Shown: positions 1 to 9,353, counted from the first letter of the stretch. The stretch: 64,000 nucleotides of DNA from JASGMR01 sp963664675 (GCA_963664675.2 CAXXLB010000014.1:744001-808000), one strand, 5' to 3'. Numbers and translations: made by a program. Notes: generated by a model from the letters alone, not told the origin.

Positions 1-830
1 GTAAAGTCGATTGTGAAGAACTGCCCTTCTTAAAAGGTGTGAGTGTGGTTTCCGGCGGGGCAGACAACGCAGCCGCCGCTTTTGGCTGCGGAATAGAAAA
101 ACCCGGAGACGCGATGGTGAGTCTCGGAACTTCTGGTACGGTAGTAGCCGTTACAGAATCTCCCGACGAAGACATTTCAGGAAAAATTCATTTGTTTGCA
201 CACGTTAAAGAAAATACTTTTTATCATATGGCGGTTATTTTATCGGCCACCAATTCTCTCAACTGGTTTCTGAAAAATTTCTTGGATGATTCTTCTCTGG
301 ATAAAATAAATGAGCTGGTTGAAAAAAGTCGACCGGGATCAAACGGTCTGATCTTTTTACCATATTTGAATGGTGAAAGAACCCCTCATAAAAACCCAAA
401 TGCGCGTGGCGTATTTTTCGGAATATCTTCTTTTCACAATAAATCCGATATGCTCAGATCAATTTATGAAGGCGTTGTCTATGCGTTGAGAGAGGGTGGC
501 GAGTGTATAAAAGAACTTGGAAATAATTTCAAATCAATAAAAGTCGTCGGCGGTGGCTCGAGAAGTGATGCCTGGTGTCAAATGATCGCCGATAATTTCA
601 AACTCACCGTAAACAGACTTAAAGTCGATGAGGGTGCTGCTTACGGTTCGGCAAGATTGGCCGGGAATTATGTCAACTTTAACACGGATGAATGGATTGA
701 AATAACAGACACTTTCAAACCAGCAGAAAGTAATTTTAATAAATATGATAGTTTATTTGTTGAGTATAAAAACTTATATAATTCTTTAAAAAATGATTTT
801 GATGTTATTTCAAAATATCAAAGAAATTAA
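1..830 (+). CDS. xylB: Xylulokinase (FGGY family), C-terminal part
   Basis: Phosphorylates D-xylulose to xylulose 5-phosphate after XylA. The reading frame is open from base 3, so the gene starts before the window; about 275 residues of a roughly 490-residue kinase are present. Visible are the FGGY nucleotide-binding motifs: GGADNAAAAFGCG near the start, SLGTSGTV (phosphate loop), LPYLNGERTPH, and the adenosine-binding GGGSRSDAWCQMIADNF. xylA follows after 14 bases, so the two form a xylose operon. The family is certain; the substrate is inferred from the xylA neighbour. A second xylulokinase-like gene lies at 52984-54498. Confidence 0.9.
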   Translation, partial: KVDCEELPFLKGVSVVSGGADNAAAAFGCGIEKPGDAMVSLGTSGTVVAVTESPDEDISGKIHLFAHVKENTFYHMAVILSATNSLNWFLKNFLDDSSLDKINELVEKSRPGSNGLIFLPYLNGERTPHKNPNARGVFFGISSFHNKSDMLRSIYEGVVYALREGGECIKELGNNFKSIKVVGGGSRSDAWCQMIADNFKLTVNRLKVDEGAAYGSARLAGNYVNFNTDEWIEITDTFKPAESNFNKYDSLFVEYKNLYNSLKNDFDVISKYQRN

Positions 831-844
831 AGGAGGGAAATAAA

Positions 845-2167
845 ATGAAAAAATTTTTCGAAGACATCCAGATAAGTTTTGAGGGTAAAGATTCCATAAA
901 TCCTCTGGCATTTAAATATTACAACAAAGACGAAATTATTCTCGGAAAAAAAATGGAGGATCACCTCAGATTTGCCGTTGCATTTTGGCATACAATGAAT
1001 GTTCTGGGAAGGGATATGTTTGGCGAAGAAACGATGACCCGACCATGGAATTTGATTTCCGATCCGATTGAAAGGGCGAAGGCAAAAGTCGACGGAATTT
1101 TTGAATTTTGTGAGAAATTGAGTGTGAAATTTTTCTGTTTTCATGACAGGGATATCTCTCCGGAAGGAGCCACACTGAGAGAAACCAATAAGAATCTGGA
1201 TATTGTCATCGACTATATAAAAGAGAAATATAAAAGCAGCAACGTCAGACTTCTCTGGGGGACTGCTAATTTATTCAACAACAAGAGATTTCTGCACGGC
1301 GCTTCCACTACCAGCAATGCCGATGTTTTCGCTTATTCGGCAGCACAGGTGAAGAAAGCTCTGGAAGTAACAAAAGAACTGGGTGGACAGAATTATGTTT
1401 TCTGGGGCGGTAGAGAAGGTTATGAAACACTTTTGAATACAAATTTTAAGCTCGAACAGGAAAACCTCGCCAGATTTTTACATATGGCTGTTGATTACGC
1501 TGAAAAAATTGGATTCAAGGGACAATTCTTAATAGAACCAAAACCAATGGAACCGACGAAACATCAGTACGATTATGATGCCGCAAACGCTTATGCTTTC
1601 TTATTGAAAAACGATCTGCAGAATAAGTTCAAGCTGAATTTGGAAGTGAATCATGCGACGCTTTCCGGTCATACATTTGAACACGAAATAAGGTATGCAA
1701 GAACGAACGGTATTTTGGGAAGTCTTGATGCCAACCAGGGGGATCTTTTTCTGGGTTGGGATACGGATCAATTTCCAACGAATGCCTATATCACCACTCT
1801 GGCGATGTATGAAGTTCTCAGAGGGGGAGGAATCAACCCGGGTGGTCTGAACTTCGATGCAAAACTCAGAAGACCTTCTATAGATCTTGAAGATCTTTTT
1901 ATCGGTCATATTGCCGGTATGGATACTTTTGCTCTCGGTTTGAAAGCTGCCGCCAAATTGTTCGAAGAAGGACTGCTTGAAAAATTCGTAGAGGAGAAAT
2001 ATTCATCCTTCGATTCCGGAATCGGAAAAAGTATAGTTGAAGGAAAAGAAAATTTCGATTCGCTTGCAAAATATATAATTGACAAAGGTGAAATAATCAA
2101 TAAATCAGGAAAACAGGAATATCTGGAAACGCTTGTCACAAGAGCTATAGTAAAAGCTCTTGAATAA
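845..2167 (+). CDS. xylA: Xylose isomerase
   Basis: Cytoplasmic metal-dependent enzyme that interconverts D-xylose and D-xylulose. 440 residues, the length of class II xylose isomerases with the N-terminal insert. The catalytic His100 and Asp103 lie in FCFHDRD; metal and substrate ligands are seen in IEPKPMEPT (Glu231, Lys233), LEVNHATLSGH (Glu267, His270), SLDANQGD and GWDTDQFPT. A strong ribosome-binding site (AAAGGAGGG) precedes the ATG. It is the last gene of the xylB-xylA unit and is followed at once by a terminator hairpin. Confidence 0.97.
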   Translation: MKKFFEDIQISFEGKDSINPLAFKYYNKDEIILGKKMEDHLRFAVAFWHTMNVLGRDMFGEETMTRPWNLISDPIERAKAKVDGIFEFCEKLSVKFFCFHDRDISPEGATLRETNKNLDIVIDYIKEKYKSSNVRLLWGTANLFNNKRFLHGASTTSNADVFAYSAAQVKKALEVTKELGGQNYVFWGGREGYETLLNTNFKLEQENLARFLHMAVDYAEKIGFKGQFLIEPKPMEPTKHQYDYDAANAYAFLLKNDLQNKFKLNLEVNHATLSGHTFEHEIRYARTNGILGSLDANQGDLFLGWDTDQFPTNAYITTLAMYEVLRGGGINPGGLNFDAKLRRPSIDLEDLFIGHIAGMDTFALGLKAAAKLFEEGLLEKFVEEKYSSFDSGIGKSIVEGKENFDSLAKYIIDKGEIINKSGKQEYLETLVTRAIVKALE

Positions 2168-2200
2168 GAAATGCGAGTTATTCGCTCGCATTTTTTCTTA
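2166..2200. terminator. Bidirectional intrinsic terminator between xylA and the reverse DUF3783-like gene
   Basis: Inverted repeat AAATGCGAG / CTCGCATTT with a short loop, A-rich on one side and T-rich (TTTTTTCTTA) on the other. It can therefore end transcription from both strands. It overlaps the stop codon of the convergent gene at 2178-2579. Confidence 0.85.
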
Positions 2201-2579
2201 TTCTCAACATTTCTTCATGTTCCTGAGTTATTTCTTTTATTAAATCCAAAAATCCCCAGTTAAGATTTATGGGAGTGGTGGTGGCAAAAATCGTTTTCCC
2301 ATCCACTTTTCCTCTTATCATAGGAATATATTTTACTATCTCATCTCTGGAAAAATTATGAAATATTCCATAATTATATGGAAAAGTATTCTTCTCTTCC
2401 TTCGGTGTATGTTTATTCAATAATATCTCATACACCGGAAAGAATTCTATTCCATTACATTTGATAACTTCAAAATCTTCACTCGTTTTTTCTAAAGTAT
2501 CGATATTTTTATTTTTTTCTGCAAAACAAAATAACAGTGCTTTTTTATCCTTCAATAATTCTAACGATTTCTCGTCCAT
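2178..2579 (-). CDS. DUF3783-like small protein
   Basis: 133-residue soluble protein without signal peptide or membrane segment. The C-terminal half (residues about 80-125: IPMIRGKVDGKTIFA, then NLNWGFLDLIKEITQEHEEM) resembles the DUF3783 family, whose function is unknown; this match is from memory of the family pattern. The gene lies 10 bases downstream of the S9 peptidase on the same strand and ends in the shared terminator, so the two are co-transcribed. No catalytic motif is visible. Confidence 0.6.
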   Translation of the reverse strand: MDEKSLELLKDKKALLFCFAEKNKNIDTLEKTSEDFEVIKCNGIEFFPVYEILLNKHTPKEEKNTFPYNYGIFHNFSRDEIVKYIPMIRGKVDGKTIFATTTPINLNWGFLDLIKEITQEHEEMLRIRKNASE

Positions 2580-2589
2580 CTCATTCCTC

Positions 2590-4530
2590 TCATTTCAAAT
2601 ATTTATTAAACCAATCAATCATCGCATTCAATCTTTTTACCCTGTGAACAGGTTTTCCGGACCGGGATAATTCATGAGTTTCTCCCGGGAAAAGTATCAT
2701 TTCCGTTTTTTTGCCCAGTCTTTTAAGTGTGGTAAAAAATTGCATCGCCTGCTGTACTTCACACCTGAAATCATTCAAAGAATGAATGAAAAGTATGGGG
2801 GTTTTCACATTTTTCGAGTAAAATATCGGAGACTGTTTTATGAATTTATATGGCTCGGTCAAATAATCCTCGCCGATCTGATCTTCACAGAAATAATATC
2901 CAATATCAGTGGAACCGTACATTGAAAACCAGTTTGAAATTGACCTTTGAGATACCGCAGCTTTGAAAAAGGTAGTATGACCGACGATCCAGTTTGTCAT
3001 AAAACCGCCGTAGGAACCACCGGTGACACCTATTCTATCTTTATCGATGAATTTGTAATTGGCAGTACAAAACTCGACGAACTCCATTATATCCTTGAAA
3101 TCTCTCTCCCCATAATGTTTGAGAATATCTGCGAAATCACTTCCATATCCTGAACTTCCCCTCGGATTACACGCGATAACGACGTATCCCTTCGCAGCAA
3201 GGCTTTGAAATTCATGCATATAGGAATTTCCGTATGCGGTTCTTGGGCCTCCGTGAATTTCCAGAATTGCCGGATATTTTTTGTTTTTTTCTTCGAATTC
3301 CGGAGGAAATAATATCAATCCATCTATCTCTTTTCCATCGGAACTATTGAATTTAATGAATTTAACTTCAGAATTAACTTTTTTATAAAACCAGTTGTTG
3401 TATTCAGAAACTTTATAGAAATCAGAATAATCATAATAATAAATTTCAGAGGGTGTTATGCTTGAAGATCTTATAAAGGCGACGTTGTTAGCAGAATTGA
3501 TATCGAAATCGGTTATACTGGACCCGAAATCGACCTCTTTTTTTATCTCTGCCTTTGAAGAAATCGAATAAATGGATGTTTTTATCCCTTCCGTTGCTAT
3601 GAAATAAAGACGTTTATCACGAACTTTAAAATTTCTTCCCGCAACACCCAGAACATCGCTGTTCAGTGAATTGCCCGTAGAAAATTCGTTTTTCTTTGGA
3701 TCTATAAGCATTTTGAGCATCTTTGTATCTGTGTCGTAAATGAAAAGTGTGGGGCTCGTGGCGAATCCTCTGGATTCATCACTCGCCAGTATGAATATAC
3801 TTTTGCTGTCGCTCCAGAGTACCTTGGACACTGTATAGCCTTTTATATTAATTTCTTCTTTTTTATCTTCTTTCAAATCATATAAAAACGCCGAAGCTTT
3901 CACAGGATCTTCGGGATTTTTATTCAGACATACTACCAGTCTCCTGCCGTCGTCCGTCAGATCAAAATTATTGACATCGACAAATCCTTTGATCAGGCAT
4001 TCTTCCTTTTTTGTTTTAAGATTGAATTTGAAAAGATGATTTCCCACATCCTCTCTCATCCCCTGTCCATTCACTAAAAACGGGATATGTTTGAAATGAT
4101 ATATTTTTTTATCATCATCTTCTTTTTCAATTTTCTTTCCATCATATCTTTCGTTTTTTGTATAGAATATTACATTCTTTTTCTTCCATTGTATATTTTC
4201 CGGTGGATTTGAATATTCTCTTATCAACTCCGCCTCACCGAATTCCATGGATATTTTATATAATCCAATTTCTTTTTTGTCTTTATCCCTCTTGGAAAGA
4301 AAAATGACCTCATTTTTCTCAGAATTAAAGACAGGATTGGAATCGTTTACCCCGGCTGTTAATTTCTTGAAGCTTTTTTCATTTAAATTATGTAACCATA
4401 TATTGCTCTCATAAGTATTTTTCTCTTCATTAAGAACTTTTTTTACAAACAAAAAAGAATCATCTTTAATAAAATTTATAGCGCCTAAAATTTTATAATT
4501 GTAAATATTTTCCACTTTCAATTTTTTCAT
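2590..4530 (-). CDS. S9 family prolyl oligopeptidase / acylaminoacyl-peptidase-like
   Basis: Serine peptidase that cleaves short peptides, probably in the cytoplasm because no signal peptide is present. 646 residues: an N-terminal beta-propeller (about 1-380) with repeated WxxD-type blades and a C-terminal alpha/beta hydrolase. The catalytic triad is visible as Ser about 506 in GGSYGGF, Asp about 587 in HSLNDFRC and His about 619 in GETHELS; the oxyanion-hole motif HGGPRTAYG is also present. RBS CAAAGGAGG lies just before the ATG. First gene of a two-gene reverse unit. Exact peptide preference cannot be read from the sequence. Confidence 0.9.
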   Translation of the reverse strand: MKKLKVENIYNYKILGAINFIKDDSFLFVKKVLNEEKNTYESNIWLHNLNEKSFKKLTAGVNDSNPVFNSEKNEVIFLSKRDKDKKEIGLYKISMEFGEAELIREYSNPPENIQWKKKNVIFYTKNERYDGKKIEKEDDDKKIYHFKHIPFLVNGQGMREDVGNHLFKFNLKTKKEECLIKGFVDVNNFDLTDDGRRLVVCLNKNPEDPVKASAFLYDLKEDKKEEINIKGYTVSKVLWSDSKSIFILASDESRGFATSPTLFIYDTDTKMLKMLIDPKKNEFSTGNSLNSDVLGVAGRNFKVRDKRLYFIATEGIKTSIYSISSKAEIKKEVDFGSSITDFDINSANNVAFIRSSSITPSEIYYYDYSDFYKVSEYNNWFYKKVNSEVKFIKFNSSDGKEIDGLILFPPEFEEKNKKYPAILEIHGGPRTAYGNSYMHEFQSLAAKGYVVIACNPRGSSGYGSDFADILKHYGERDFKDIMEFVEFCTANYKFIDKDRIGVTGGSYGGFMTNWIVGHTTFFKAAVSQRSISNWFSMYGSTDIGYYFCEDQIGEDYLTEPYKFIKQSPIFYSKNVKTPILFIHSLNDFRCEVQQAMQFFTTLKRLGKKTEMILFPGETHELSRSGKPVHRVKRLNAMIDWFNKYLK

Positions 4531-4817
4531 GAATACCTCCTTTGAATTTCAAAAAAAATTTTGTATAATTCTGATGATACGTTTTCATTATACTATTTTC
4601 TAATTATGAATAATGCTTGCTATATGAAAAGTATAATATTTTTATTTATATAATTTTTCTTTGCCTAAATATATAATTCATATAAATTTTACTTATCATG
4701 GAAAAAAAGAACTCATTTAATGATACAATAACTGAGGTTACTTATGCTTGAAACGGGTTTTAAAACCTTTAGGGTACCTTTTTCAGCAAATTTATAAGCA
4801 AAAGAGGAGGTGCGATA
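4531..4817. promoter_or_regulatory. Divergent intergenic region between S9 peptidase and rplU
   Basis: Very A+T-rich 287-base region holding the promoters of two divergent units. On the reverse strand there is a TATAAT box near 4592 with a weak -35. On the forward strand TACAAT near 4722 is a candidate -10 without a good -35. Close to rplU, a perfect 12-base palindrome GGTTTTAAAACC (4756-4767) lies in the presumed 5' leader and could form a small hairpin. No known L21-leader structure was recognised with certainty. Confidence 0.4.
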
Positions 4818-5132
4818 GTGTACGCAATCATTGATAATTCGGGAAGACAGTACAAGGTGGAAGAAGGCGTTACTATAGCTACAGAAAAGCAGAAGAATTA
4901 CAAAGAGGGTGACACTATTGAGTTCAACAGGGTTTTAATGCTCAAAAATGGTGAAGATACGAAAATTGGAAAACCTTACCTGGAGAACGTAAAAGTCGTT
5001 GGAAAAGTGTTGGAAAATGTAAAGGGCAAAAAAATTCGAATCGTTAAATTTAGATCAAGGAAAAATTCCAAAACTATCAAGGGTCATAGACAGACTTATA
5101 CGAATGTTCTGATCCAGAAAATAGAGTATTAG
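4818..5132 (+). CDS. rplU: 50S ribosomal protein L21
   Basis: Large-subunit protein that binds 23S rRNA. 104 residues, normal length. The N-terminus YAIIDNSGRQYKVEEG and the C-terminal basic stretch IRIVKFRSRKNSKTIKGHRQ are typical. Start codon is GTG with GAGGAGGTG upstream. It heads a ribosomal run L21-L27-L13-S9 in which the genes are separated by only 11-21 bases. The small gene for the L27 protease often found between L21 and L27 in Firmicutes is absent, in keeping with an L27 without a cleaved leader. Confidence 0.96.
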   Translation: MYAIIDNSGRQYKVEEGVTIATEKQKNYKEGDTIEFNRVLMLKNGEDTKIGKPYLENVKVVGKVLENVKGKKIRIVKFRSRKNSKTIKGHRQTYTNVLIQKIEY

Positions 5133-5146
5133 GTGGAGGTGATCTG

Positions 5147-5404
5147 ATGGCCAGAAAAGGTTCTAATAGAACTAACGGAAGAGATAGTAATCCGAATTAT
5201 TTGGGAGTTAAAAGAGGAGAAAATTGTTCGGTAAAAGCCGGAACGATTATTTTGAGACAAAGAGGAACAAAAATACATCCCGGTGAAAATGTTGGTTGTG
5301 GAAAAGATTTTACACTCTATGCTTTGAAGGACGGGAAAGTTCATTTTTCCGTAAAAAAAAGCAGAAAAATAGTGAGTGTAAATCCAGAACCTGAAACATT
5401 ATAA
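5147..5404 (+). CDS. rpmA: 50S ribosomal protein L27
   Basis: Large-subunit protein whose N-terminal tail reaches the peptidyl-transferase centre. 85 residues; family signature NGRDSNPNYLGVKRGE and GTIILRQRGTKIHPGENVG. The sequence begins directly with MARKGSNRTNGRDS, so it has no N-terminal extension needing proteolysis, and it is shorter at the tip than the usual AHKKAGGST form. RBS GGAGGTGAT precedes the ATG. Part of the L21-L27-L13-S9 operon. Confidence 0.96.
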   Translation: MARKGSNRTNGRDSNPNYLGVKRGENCSVKAGTIILRQRGTKIHPGENVGCGKDFTLYALKDGKVHFSVKKSRKIVSVNPEPETL

Positions 5405-5425
5405 TTACAAAGCGAGGTATACGAT

Positions 5426-5950
5426 ATGACATCAAATAAAACGCCTATTTGTACGTACGGAAGAAATTCAAAAACAGTTCAAACGAAGCGAAAAGGTGAA
5501 ATAGAGAAAATTGAATCCTATATAAAAGATGTTAATGGAGAAAGACTTGAAAGAAAGTGGATCGTTGTCGATGCCGCAGATAAACCACTCGGAAGACTGG
5601 CGGTTCAGATTGCGAGAATTCTTCAGGGCAAACATAGACCTTATTATACACCAAACGTTGATACAGGAGATTTTGTGATCGTAATAAATGCTGAAAAGGT
5701 CGCATTAACAGGAAATAAACTTCTTGATAAAAAATACTACAGACATTCCGGATATCCCGGCGGCATAAAAGAAAGAACAGCTCAGGAAATGAGACAAAAA
5801 TTCCCTATTAAGATGGTTAAGCTTGCAGTGAAAAGAATGCTTCCTAAGAATGTTTTAGGGCAACAGATGCTGAAAAAGTTGAAAGTTTACGAAGGAAATG
5901 AACACAAACATCAAGCTCAAAAACCAGAACTTATGGAAATTCTTAAATAG
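5426..5950 (+). CDS. rplM: 50S ribosomal protein L13 with N-terminal extension
   Basis: Early-assembly 23S rRNA-binding protein. The L13 core runs from about residue 42 (RKWIVVDAADKPLGRLA) to the end, with KHRPYYTPNVDTGDFV and YYRHSGYPGG as family marks. The core is preceded by about 30 extra, basic, poorly conserved residues. No ATG, GTG or TTG occurs in frame between the annotated ATG and the core, so the extension seems real unless a rare start codon is used. The upstream ribosome-binding site (GCGAGG) is weak. Confidence 0.92.
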   Translation: MTSNKTPICTYGRNSKTVQTKRKGEIEKIESYIKDVNGERLERKWIVVDAADKPLGRLAVQIARILQGKHRPYYTPNVDTGDFVIVINAEKVALTGNKLLDKKYYRHSGYPGGIKERTAQEMRQKFPIKMVKLAVKRMLPKNVLGQQMLKKLKVYEGNEHKHQAQKPELMEILK

Positions 5951-5961
5951 GAGGGAAATAG

Positions 5962-6357
5962 ATGACAGATTATTACGGAACAGGTAGAAGAAAAGCTGCA
6001 GTAGCGAGAGTAAGATTAAGACCGGGCGAAGGAAAAATTAAAATAAACGGAAAAGAAATATCTGATTTCAAAGATTATCTGGATAACGATGGATGGGTAA
6101 GGCACGCATTGAGACCTATCGTGGCTACCGAACAAACGGGAAAATTCAATTTTGTTATCAGAGTGAATGGTGGCGGTTTATCCGGTCAGGCAGGCGCAAT
6201 AAGATTGGGCTTGGCAAGGGCATTGATTCAATTTAACCCTGACTTGAAAGCGGTATTGAGAAAAGAAGGATTGCTGACCAGAGATTCCAGAGTAGTTGAA
6301 AGAAAGAAATACGGATTGAAAAAAGCCAGAAGATCCCCACAGTTCTCTAAACGTTAA
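5962..6357 (+). CDS. rpsI: 30S ribosomal protein S9
   Basis: Small-subunit protein whose C-terminal tail contacts P-site tRNA. 131 residues with YYGTGRRKAAVARVRLRPG at the start, GGGLSGQAGAIRLGLARAL in the middle, and the characteristic basic end KKYGLKKARRSPQFSKR finishing in KR. RBS GGAGGG. Lies 11 bases after rplM, the usual L13-S9 pairing, and is followed by a terminator. Confidence 0.97.
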   Translation: MTDYYGTGRRKAAVARVRLRPGEGKIKINGKEISDFKDYLDNDGWVRHALRPIVATEQTGKFNFVIRVNGGGLSGQAGAIRLGLARALIQFNPDLKAVLRKEGLLTRDSRVVERKKYGLKKARRSPQFSKR

Positions 6358-6373
6358 TCTTTTTCTTATAGAT

Positions 6374-6399
6374 AAGGGACCTATGATGGTCCTTTTTTT
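6374..6399 (+). terminator. Intrinsic terminator after rpsI
   Basis: Stem GGACC / GGTCC with loop TATGAT, flanked by AA and followed by seven T residues. Ends the ribosomal-protein operon before dnaG. Confidence 0.85.
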
Positions 6400-6422
6400 G
6401 CGTGGTGATATAAATATCTGAT

Positions 6423-8102
6423 TTGAAAAAAGTTATTGAAGAGATAAAAGAATCAATTGATATCGTCGATTATATAGGAAGATCTGTCAATCTGTCAAAG
6501 GTTGGCAGTTATTACAGAGGATTATGTCCTTTTCACAGTGACAATGATCCATCGTTTTATGTTAATCCGAAAAAAAAATTTTATCATTGTTTTGGTTGTG
6601 GAGAAAAAGGCGATATAATAACTTTTATTCAGAAGACTGAAAATTTGAGTTTCATCGAAGCGCTGGAAAAATTATCATCGATATCCGGAATCCAATTGCC
6701 GGAAACCAAAAAAGATAAAAATTATAGTTTATACGAATCTTTGAGGTGTGCTGTAAATTTTTATCACAATAATTTGTTGAATGAAAAAAACAGAGAAACT
6801 CTCAAATTTCTCAGGGAAAACAGAAAGATTTCGGATTCAACCATAAACGAATTTAAATTGGGTCTTTCAAAAGATAATAACCAGTTTCAGAGATACTTGA
6901 AAACCGAAATGAACATCGATGAAAATTTCCTGTTCAGGACGGGGTTATTCTATCGTAAAAATGGAGTAATAACAGAAAAATATGATAACAGAATAATAAT
7001 ACCCATAGATAATCTATCCGGAAAGACCGTCGGTCTTGGGGGAAGGATCTTACCCGGCTCAAATGGAGCAAAGTACATTAATTCTTCCGAAAGCCCGATT
7101 TTTAAAAAAAGTTTTCTTTTGTTCAATGCTCACAGAGCTTTTCCGATAGTTAAAGTCCTGGATTTCTGTATCGTTGTAGAAGGATATTTCGATGTGATAA
7201 GTCTTTGGAATAAGGGTATAAAAAATACGATCGGTGTTCTTGGAACGAATCTGACGACTTATCATTTAAAGAACATAAAGAATTTCACCAACAATGTTAT
7301 GGTGTTTTTCGATTCCGATAACGCCGGAATGGAAGCGACGTTGAAAGCCGTGAATAAATTGGAGGAAAATGGATTTTCGGTAGCCACGGTCTTATCGAAT
7401 AAATATAAAGATCCGGGTGAACTGTGTGAAAAAGAAAATTATGAATTCGTAAAATCAGTGATAGGCGGTGCTATAAGCGGCTGCGAATTCAAAGTTCATT
7501 ATTTTTCAAAGAAAGTGCAATTGAATTCCGTTGAAGGCAAGAGAAAACTCATTGCTTTTCTTAAACCCTTTATTATGAAATATTTAAAATTGGGTGATGA
7601 ATTGAACTACAGGAAGATAATTAAAATCTTATCTGAGAAAACCGGCCTGAATGAAGATATATTGATCAGAGGTTTAAAGGGATCAAAAAAAAACGTCGGA
7701 GTAGATAGAAGAAAGAAATTCGGATTGAAGGAGAGAGAATTATTATCGATTTTTTTCAATGGGGCTCAGAACAGATCCAGAGTGATAAAAATTTTAGAAA
7801 ATTTGGTTTTATCTGAAAAATTGGAAAAAATCTTACCTTATATGAAAAAAAATATGGTGCTGGAGGAAATTGCCCAAAATTTAAACGGGGATGAAAGAGC
7901 CGCTCTGATTGAAATCAGCGACGTTGAAATCGAAGAAGAAAAAGAGGAAAAGATACTGGAAGAGTATGAAAACGTTATTCGAAAAAAGAGCATAAGTGAA
8001 GATCTGGAAACGATTAAACGAGAATTACTGAATGAAAAAAATCCCGAAAGAAAAAAAGAACTGTTGTTGAAAAGTATAGAATTAAGAAAAAAAATAAATT
8101 GA
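6423..8102 (+). CDS. dnaG: DNA primase
   Basis: Makes RNA primers at the replication fork. 559 residues. The N-terminal zinc domain has Cys35, His38, Cys56 and Cys59 (CPFHSD ... YHCFGCG). The TOPRIM catalytic core shows VVEGYFDVISLW and MVFFDSDNAGMEA. The C-terminal helicase-interaction region is short and lysine/glutamate rich. The start is a TTG; the likely ribosome-binding site GGTGAT lies about 13 bases upstream, longer than usual. rpoD follows closely, the classical macromolecular-synthesis pairing (here with S9 rather than S21 upstream). Confidence 0.95.
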   Translation: MKKVIEEIKESIDIVDYIGRSVNLSKVGSYYRGLCPFHSDNDPSFYVNPKKKFYHCFGCGEKGDIITFIQKTENLSFIEALEKLSSISGIQLPETKKDKNYSLYESLRCAVNFYHNNLLNEKNRETLKFLRENRKISDSTINEFKLGLSKDNNQFQRYLKTEMNIDENFLFRTGLFYRKNGVITEKYDNRIIIPIDNLSGKTVGLGGRILPGSNGAKYINSSESPIFKKSFLLFNAHRAFPIVKVLDFCIVVEGYFDVISLWNKGIKNTIGVLGTNLTTYHLKNIKNFTNNVMVFFDSDNAGMEATLKAVNKLEENGFSVATVLSNKYKDPGELCEKENYEFVKSVIGGAISGCEFKVHYFSKKVQLNSVEGKRKLIAFLKPFIMKYLKLGDELNYRKIIKILSEKTGLNEDILIRGLKGSKKNVGVDRRKKFGLKERELLSIFFNGAQNRSRVIKILENLVLSEKLEKILPYMKKNMVLEEIAQNLNGDERAALIEISDVEIEEEKEEKILEEYENVIRKKSISEDLETIKRELLNEKNPERKKELLLKSIELRKKIN

Positions 8103-8120
8103 AATTTGGATGGTGATTTA

Positions 8121-9353
8121 ATGGCGAAAGATCAGAACCTCACAAATAAGGATGTTAAACTCCTTCAGAAATATGCAGAAAAAATTTCTAAAAAAAGAAA
8201 GTCTAAATCATCAAAGAAAACCACGAAATTTAATGAAAAAGATATTCAAAAAAGAATCAATGATTTAATTGAAAAGGGAAAAAAGGACAAATATATCACT
8301 TATGAAGATATTGATAACTCGATTCCACCAGAATATGATGGTTTTGATTCAAATTTCGTAGAAAAAATTTATGAATCCTTCGAAAAAGAAAGAATAGTAA
8401 TTTTAGAAAAGCCTCCTGAAAACGATGACGATGACGATGATGAAGGTAGCAAAGAAATCGAATCATTGATCACTTCAACACCGGAGATGTATGACAACAT
8501 ATCTTTAAAAGACCCTATAAAGATGTATCTGAAAGAAATCGGTAAAATTTCCTTGCTGACCCCCAGTAAAGAGAGAGAACTCGCACGAAGAGCTCAAAAA
8601 GGAGAAACGAAATCAAAAGAAGAATTAATCACTGCAAATCTTAGGTTGGTAGTTTCAATCGCGAAAAGATATATTGGAAGAGGGCTTTCTTTTCTGGATT
8701 TGATTCAGGAGGGAAATATTGGTCTGATAAAGGCCGTTGAAAAATTCGACTGGAAAAAAGGTTATAAGTTCAGTACCTATGCGACATGGTGGATAAGACA
8801 GGCGATCACAAGAGCTATAGCCGATCAGGCGAGAACCATAAGAGTTCCCGTTCACATGGTTGAAACCATTAATAAATTGAATAAAGTTATAAAAGAACAC
8901 ATGCAGGTCCACGGAGAATACCCCAGTGTGGAAGAATTGGGTAAATTGACGGGAAAAACTCCCGAAAAAATTGAAGAAATCCTCGCGGCCTCCAAAGAAA
9001 CGGTTTCTCTCGAATCACCTATAAGCGGAGATGAAGAATCTACGATGGGAGATTTTATTCATGATGATTCTTTAGATCAGCCTGAAGAGGCAGCAATGAA
9101 AATGTTGCTGAGAGAACAGATCGATCAAATCTTAGATACCCTCAGTCCCAGAGAAGCGATGGTGTTGAAAATGAGGTATGGTTTGCTTGATGGCAAAACC
9201 AAGACTCTGGAAGAAGTCGGTCAGTTTTTCAATGTGACCAGAGAAAGAATAAGACAGATTGAAGTTAAAGCTCTCAGAAAGCTGAGACATCCGTCAAGAA
9301 GCAAAGCTCTTAAGGCATTGATGGGTTTATTAAATAATTCAAAGAAAGAGTAA
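8121..9353 (+). CDS. rpoD: RNA polymerase sigma factor, housekeeping (SigA/RpoD)
   Basis: Primary sigma factor. About 410 residues. After a lysine-rich region 1.1 and an acidic run (ENDDDDDDEGS), region 1.2 begins at DPIKMYLKEIG, region 2 has NLRLVVSIAKRYIGRG and YKFSTYATWWIRQAI (-10 recognition), region 3 RTIRVPVHMVETINK, and region 4 the -35-binding helix-turn-helix TLEEVGQFFNVTRERIRQIE. I place the start at ATG 8121 (MAKDQN) because GGTGAT sits at the right distance before it. The ATG 15 bases earlier lies upstream of that ribosome-binding site. Confidence 0.95.
   Translation: MAKDQNLTNKDVKLLQKYAEKISKKRKSKSSKKTTKFNEKDIQKRINDLIEKGKKDKYITYEDIDNSIPPEYDGFDSNFVEKIYESFEKERIVILEKPPENDDDDDDEGSKEIESLITSTPEMYDNISLKDPIKMYLKEIGKISLLTPSKERELARRAQKGETKSKEELITANLRLVVSIAKRYIGRGLSFLDLIQEGNIGLIKAVEKFDWKKGYKFSTYATWWIRQAITRAIADQARTIRVPVHMVETINKLNKVIKEHMQVHGEYPSVEELGKLTGKTPEKIEEILAASKETVSLESPISGDEESTMGDFIHDDSLDQPEEAAMKMLLREQIDQILDTLSPREAMVLKMRYGLLDGKTKTLEEVGQFFNVTRERIRQIEVKALRKLRHPSRSKALKALMGLLNNSKKE

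Noticed and set aside
827..1144. Reverse frame of 105 codons opposite xylA
   Set aside because: Lies wholly antisense to a well-conserved enzyme gene, has no domain and no ribosome-binding site.
4756..4767. Palindrome GGTTTTAAAACC as an L21 autoregulatory leader
   Set aside because: Too short and A+T-rich to assert a structured leader; noted only as part of the intergenic region.
8106..8120. Earlier ATG as start of the sigma factor
   Set aside because: It lies upstream of the GGTGAT that serves as ribosome-binding site for ATG 8121.
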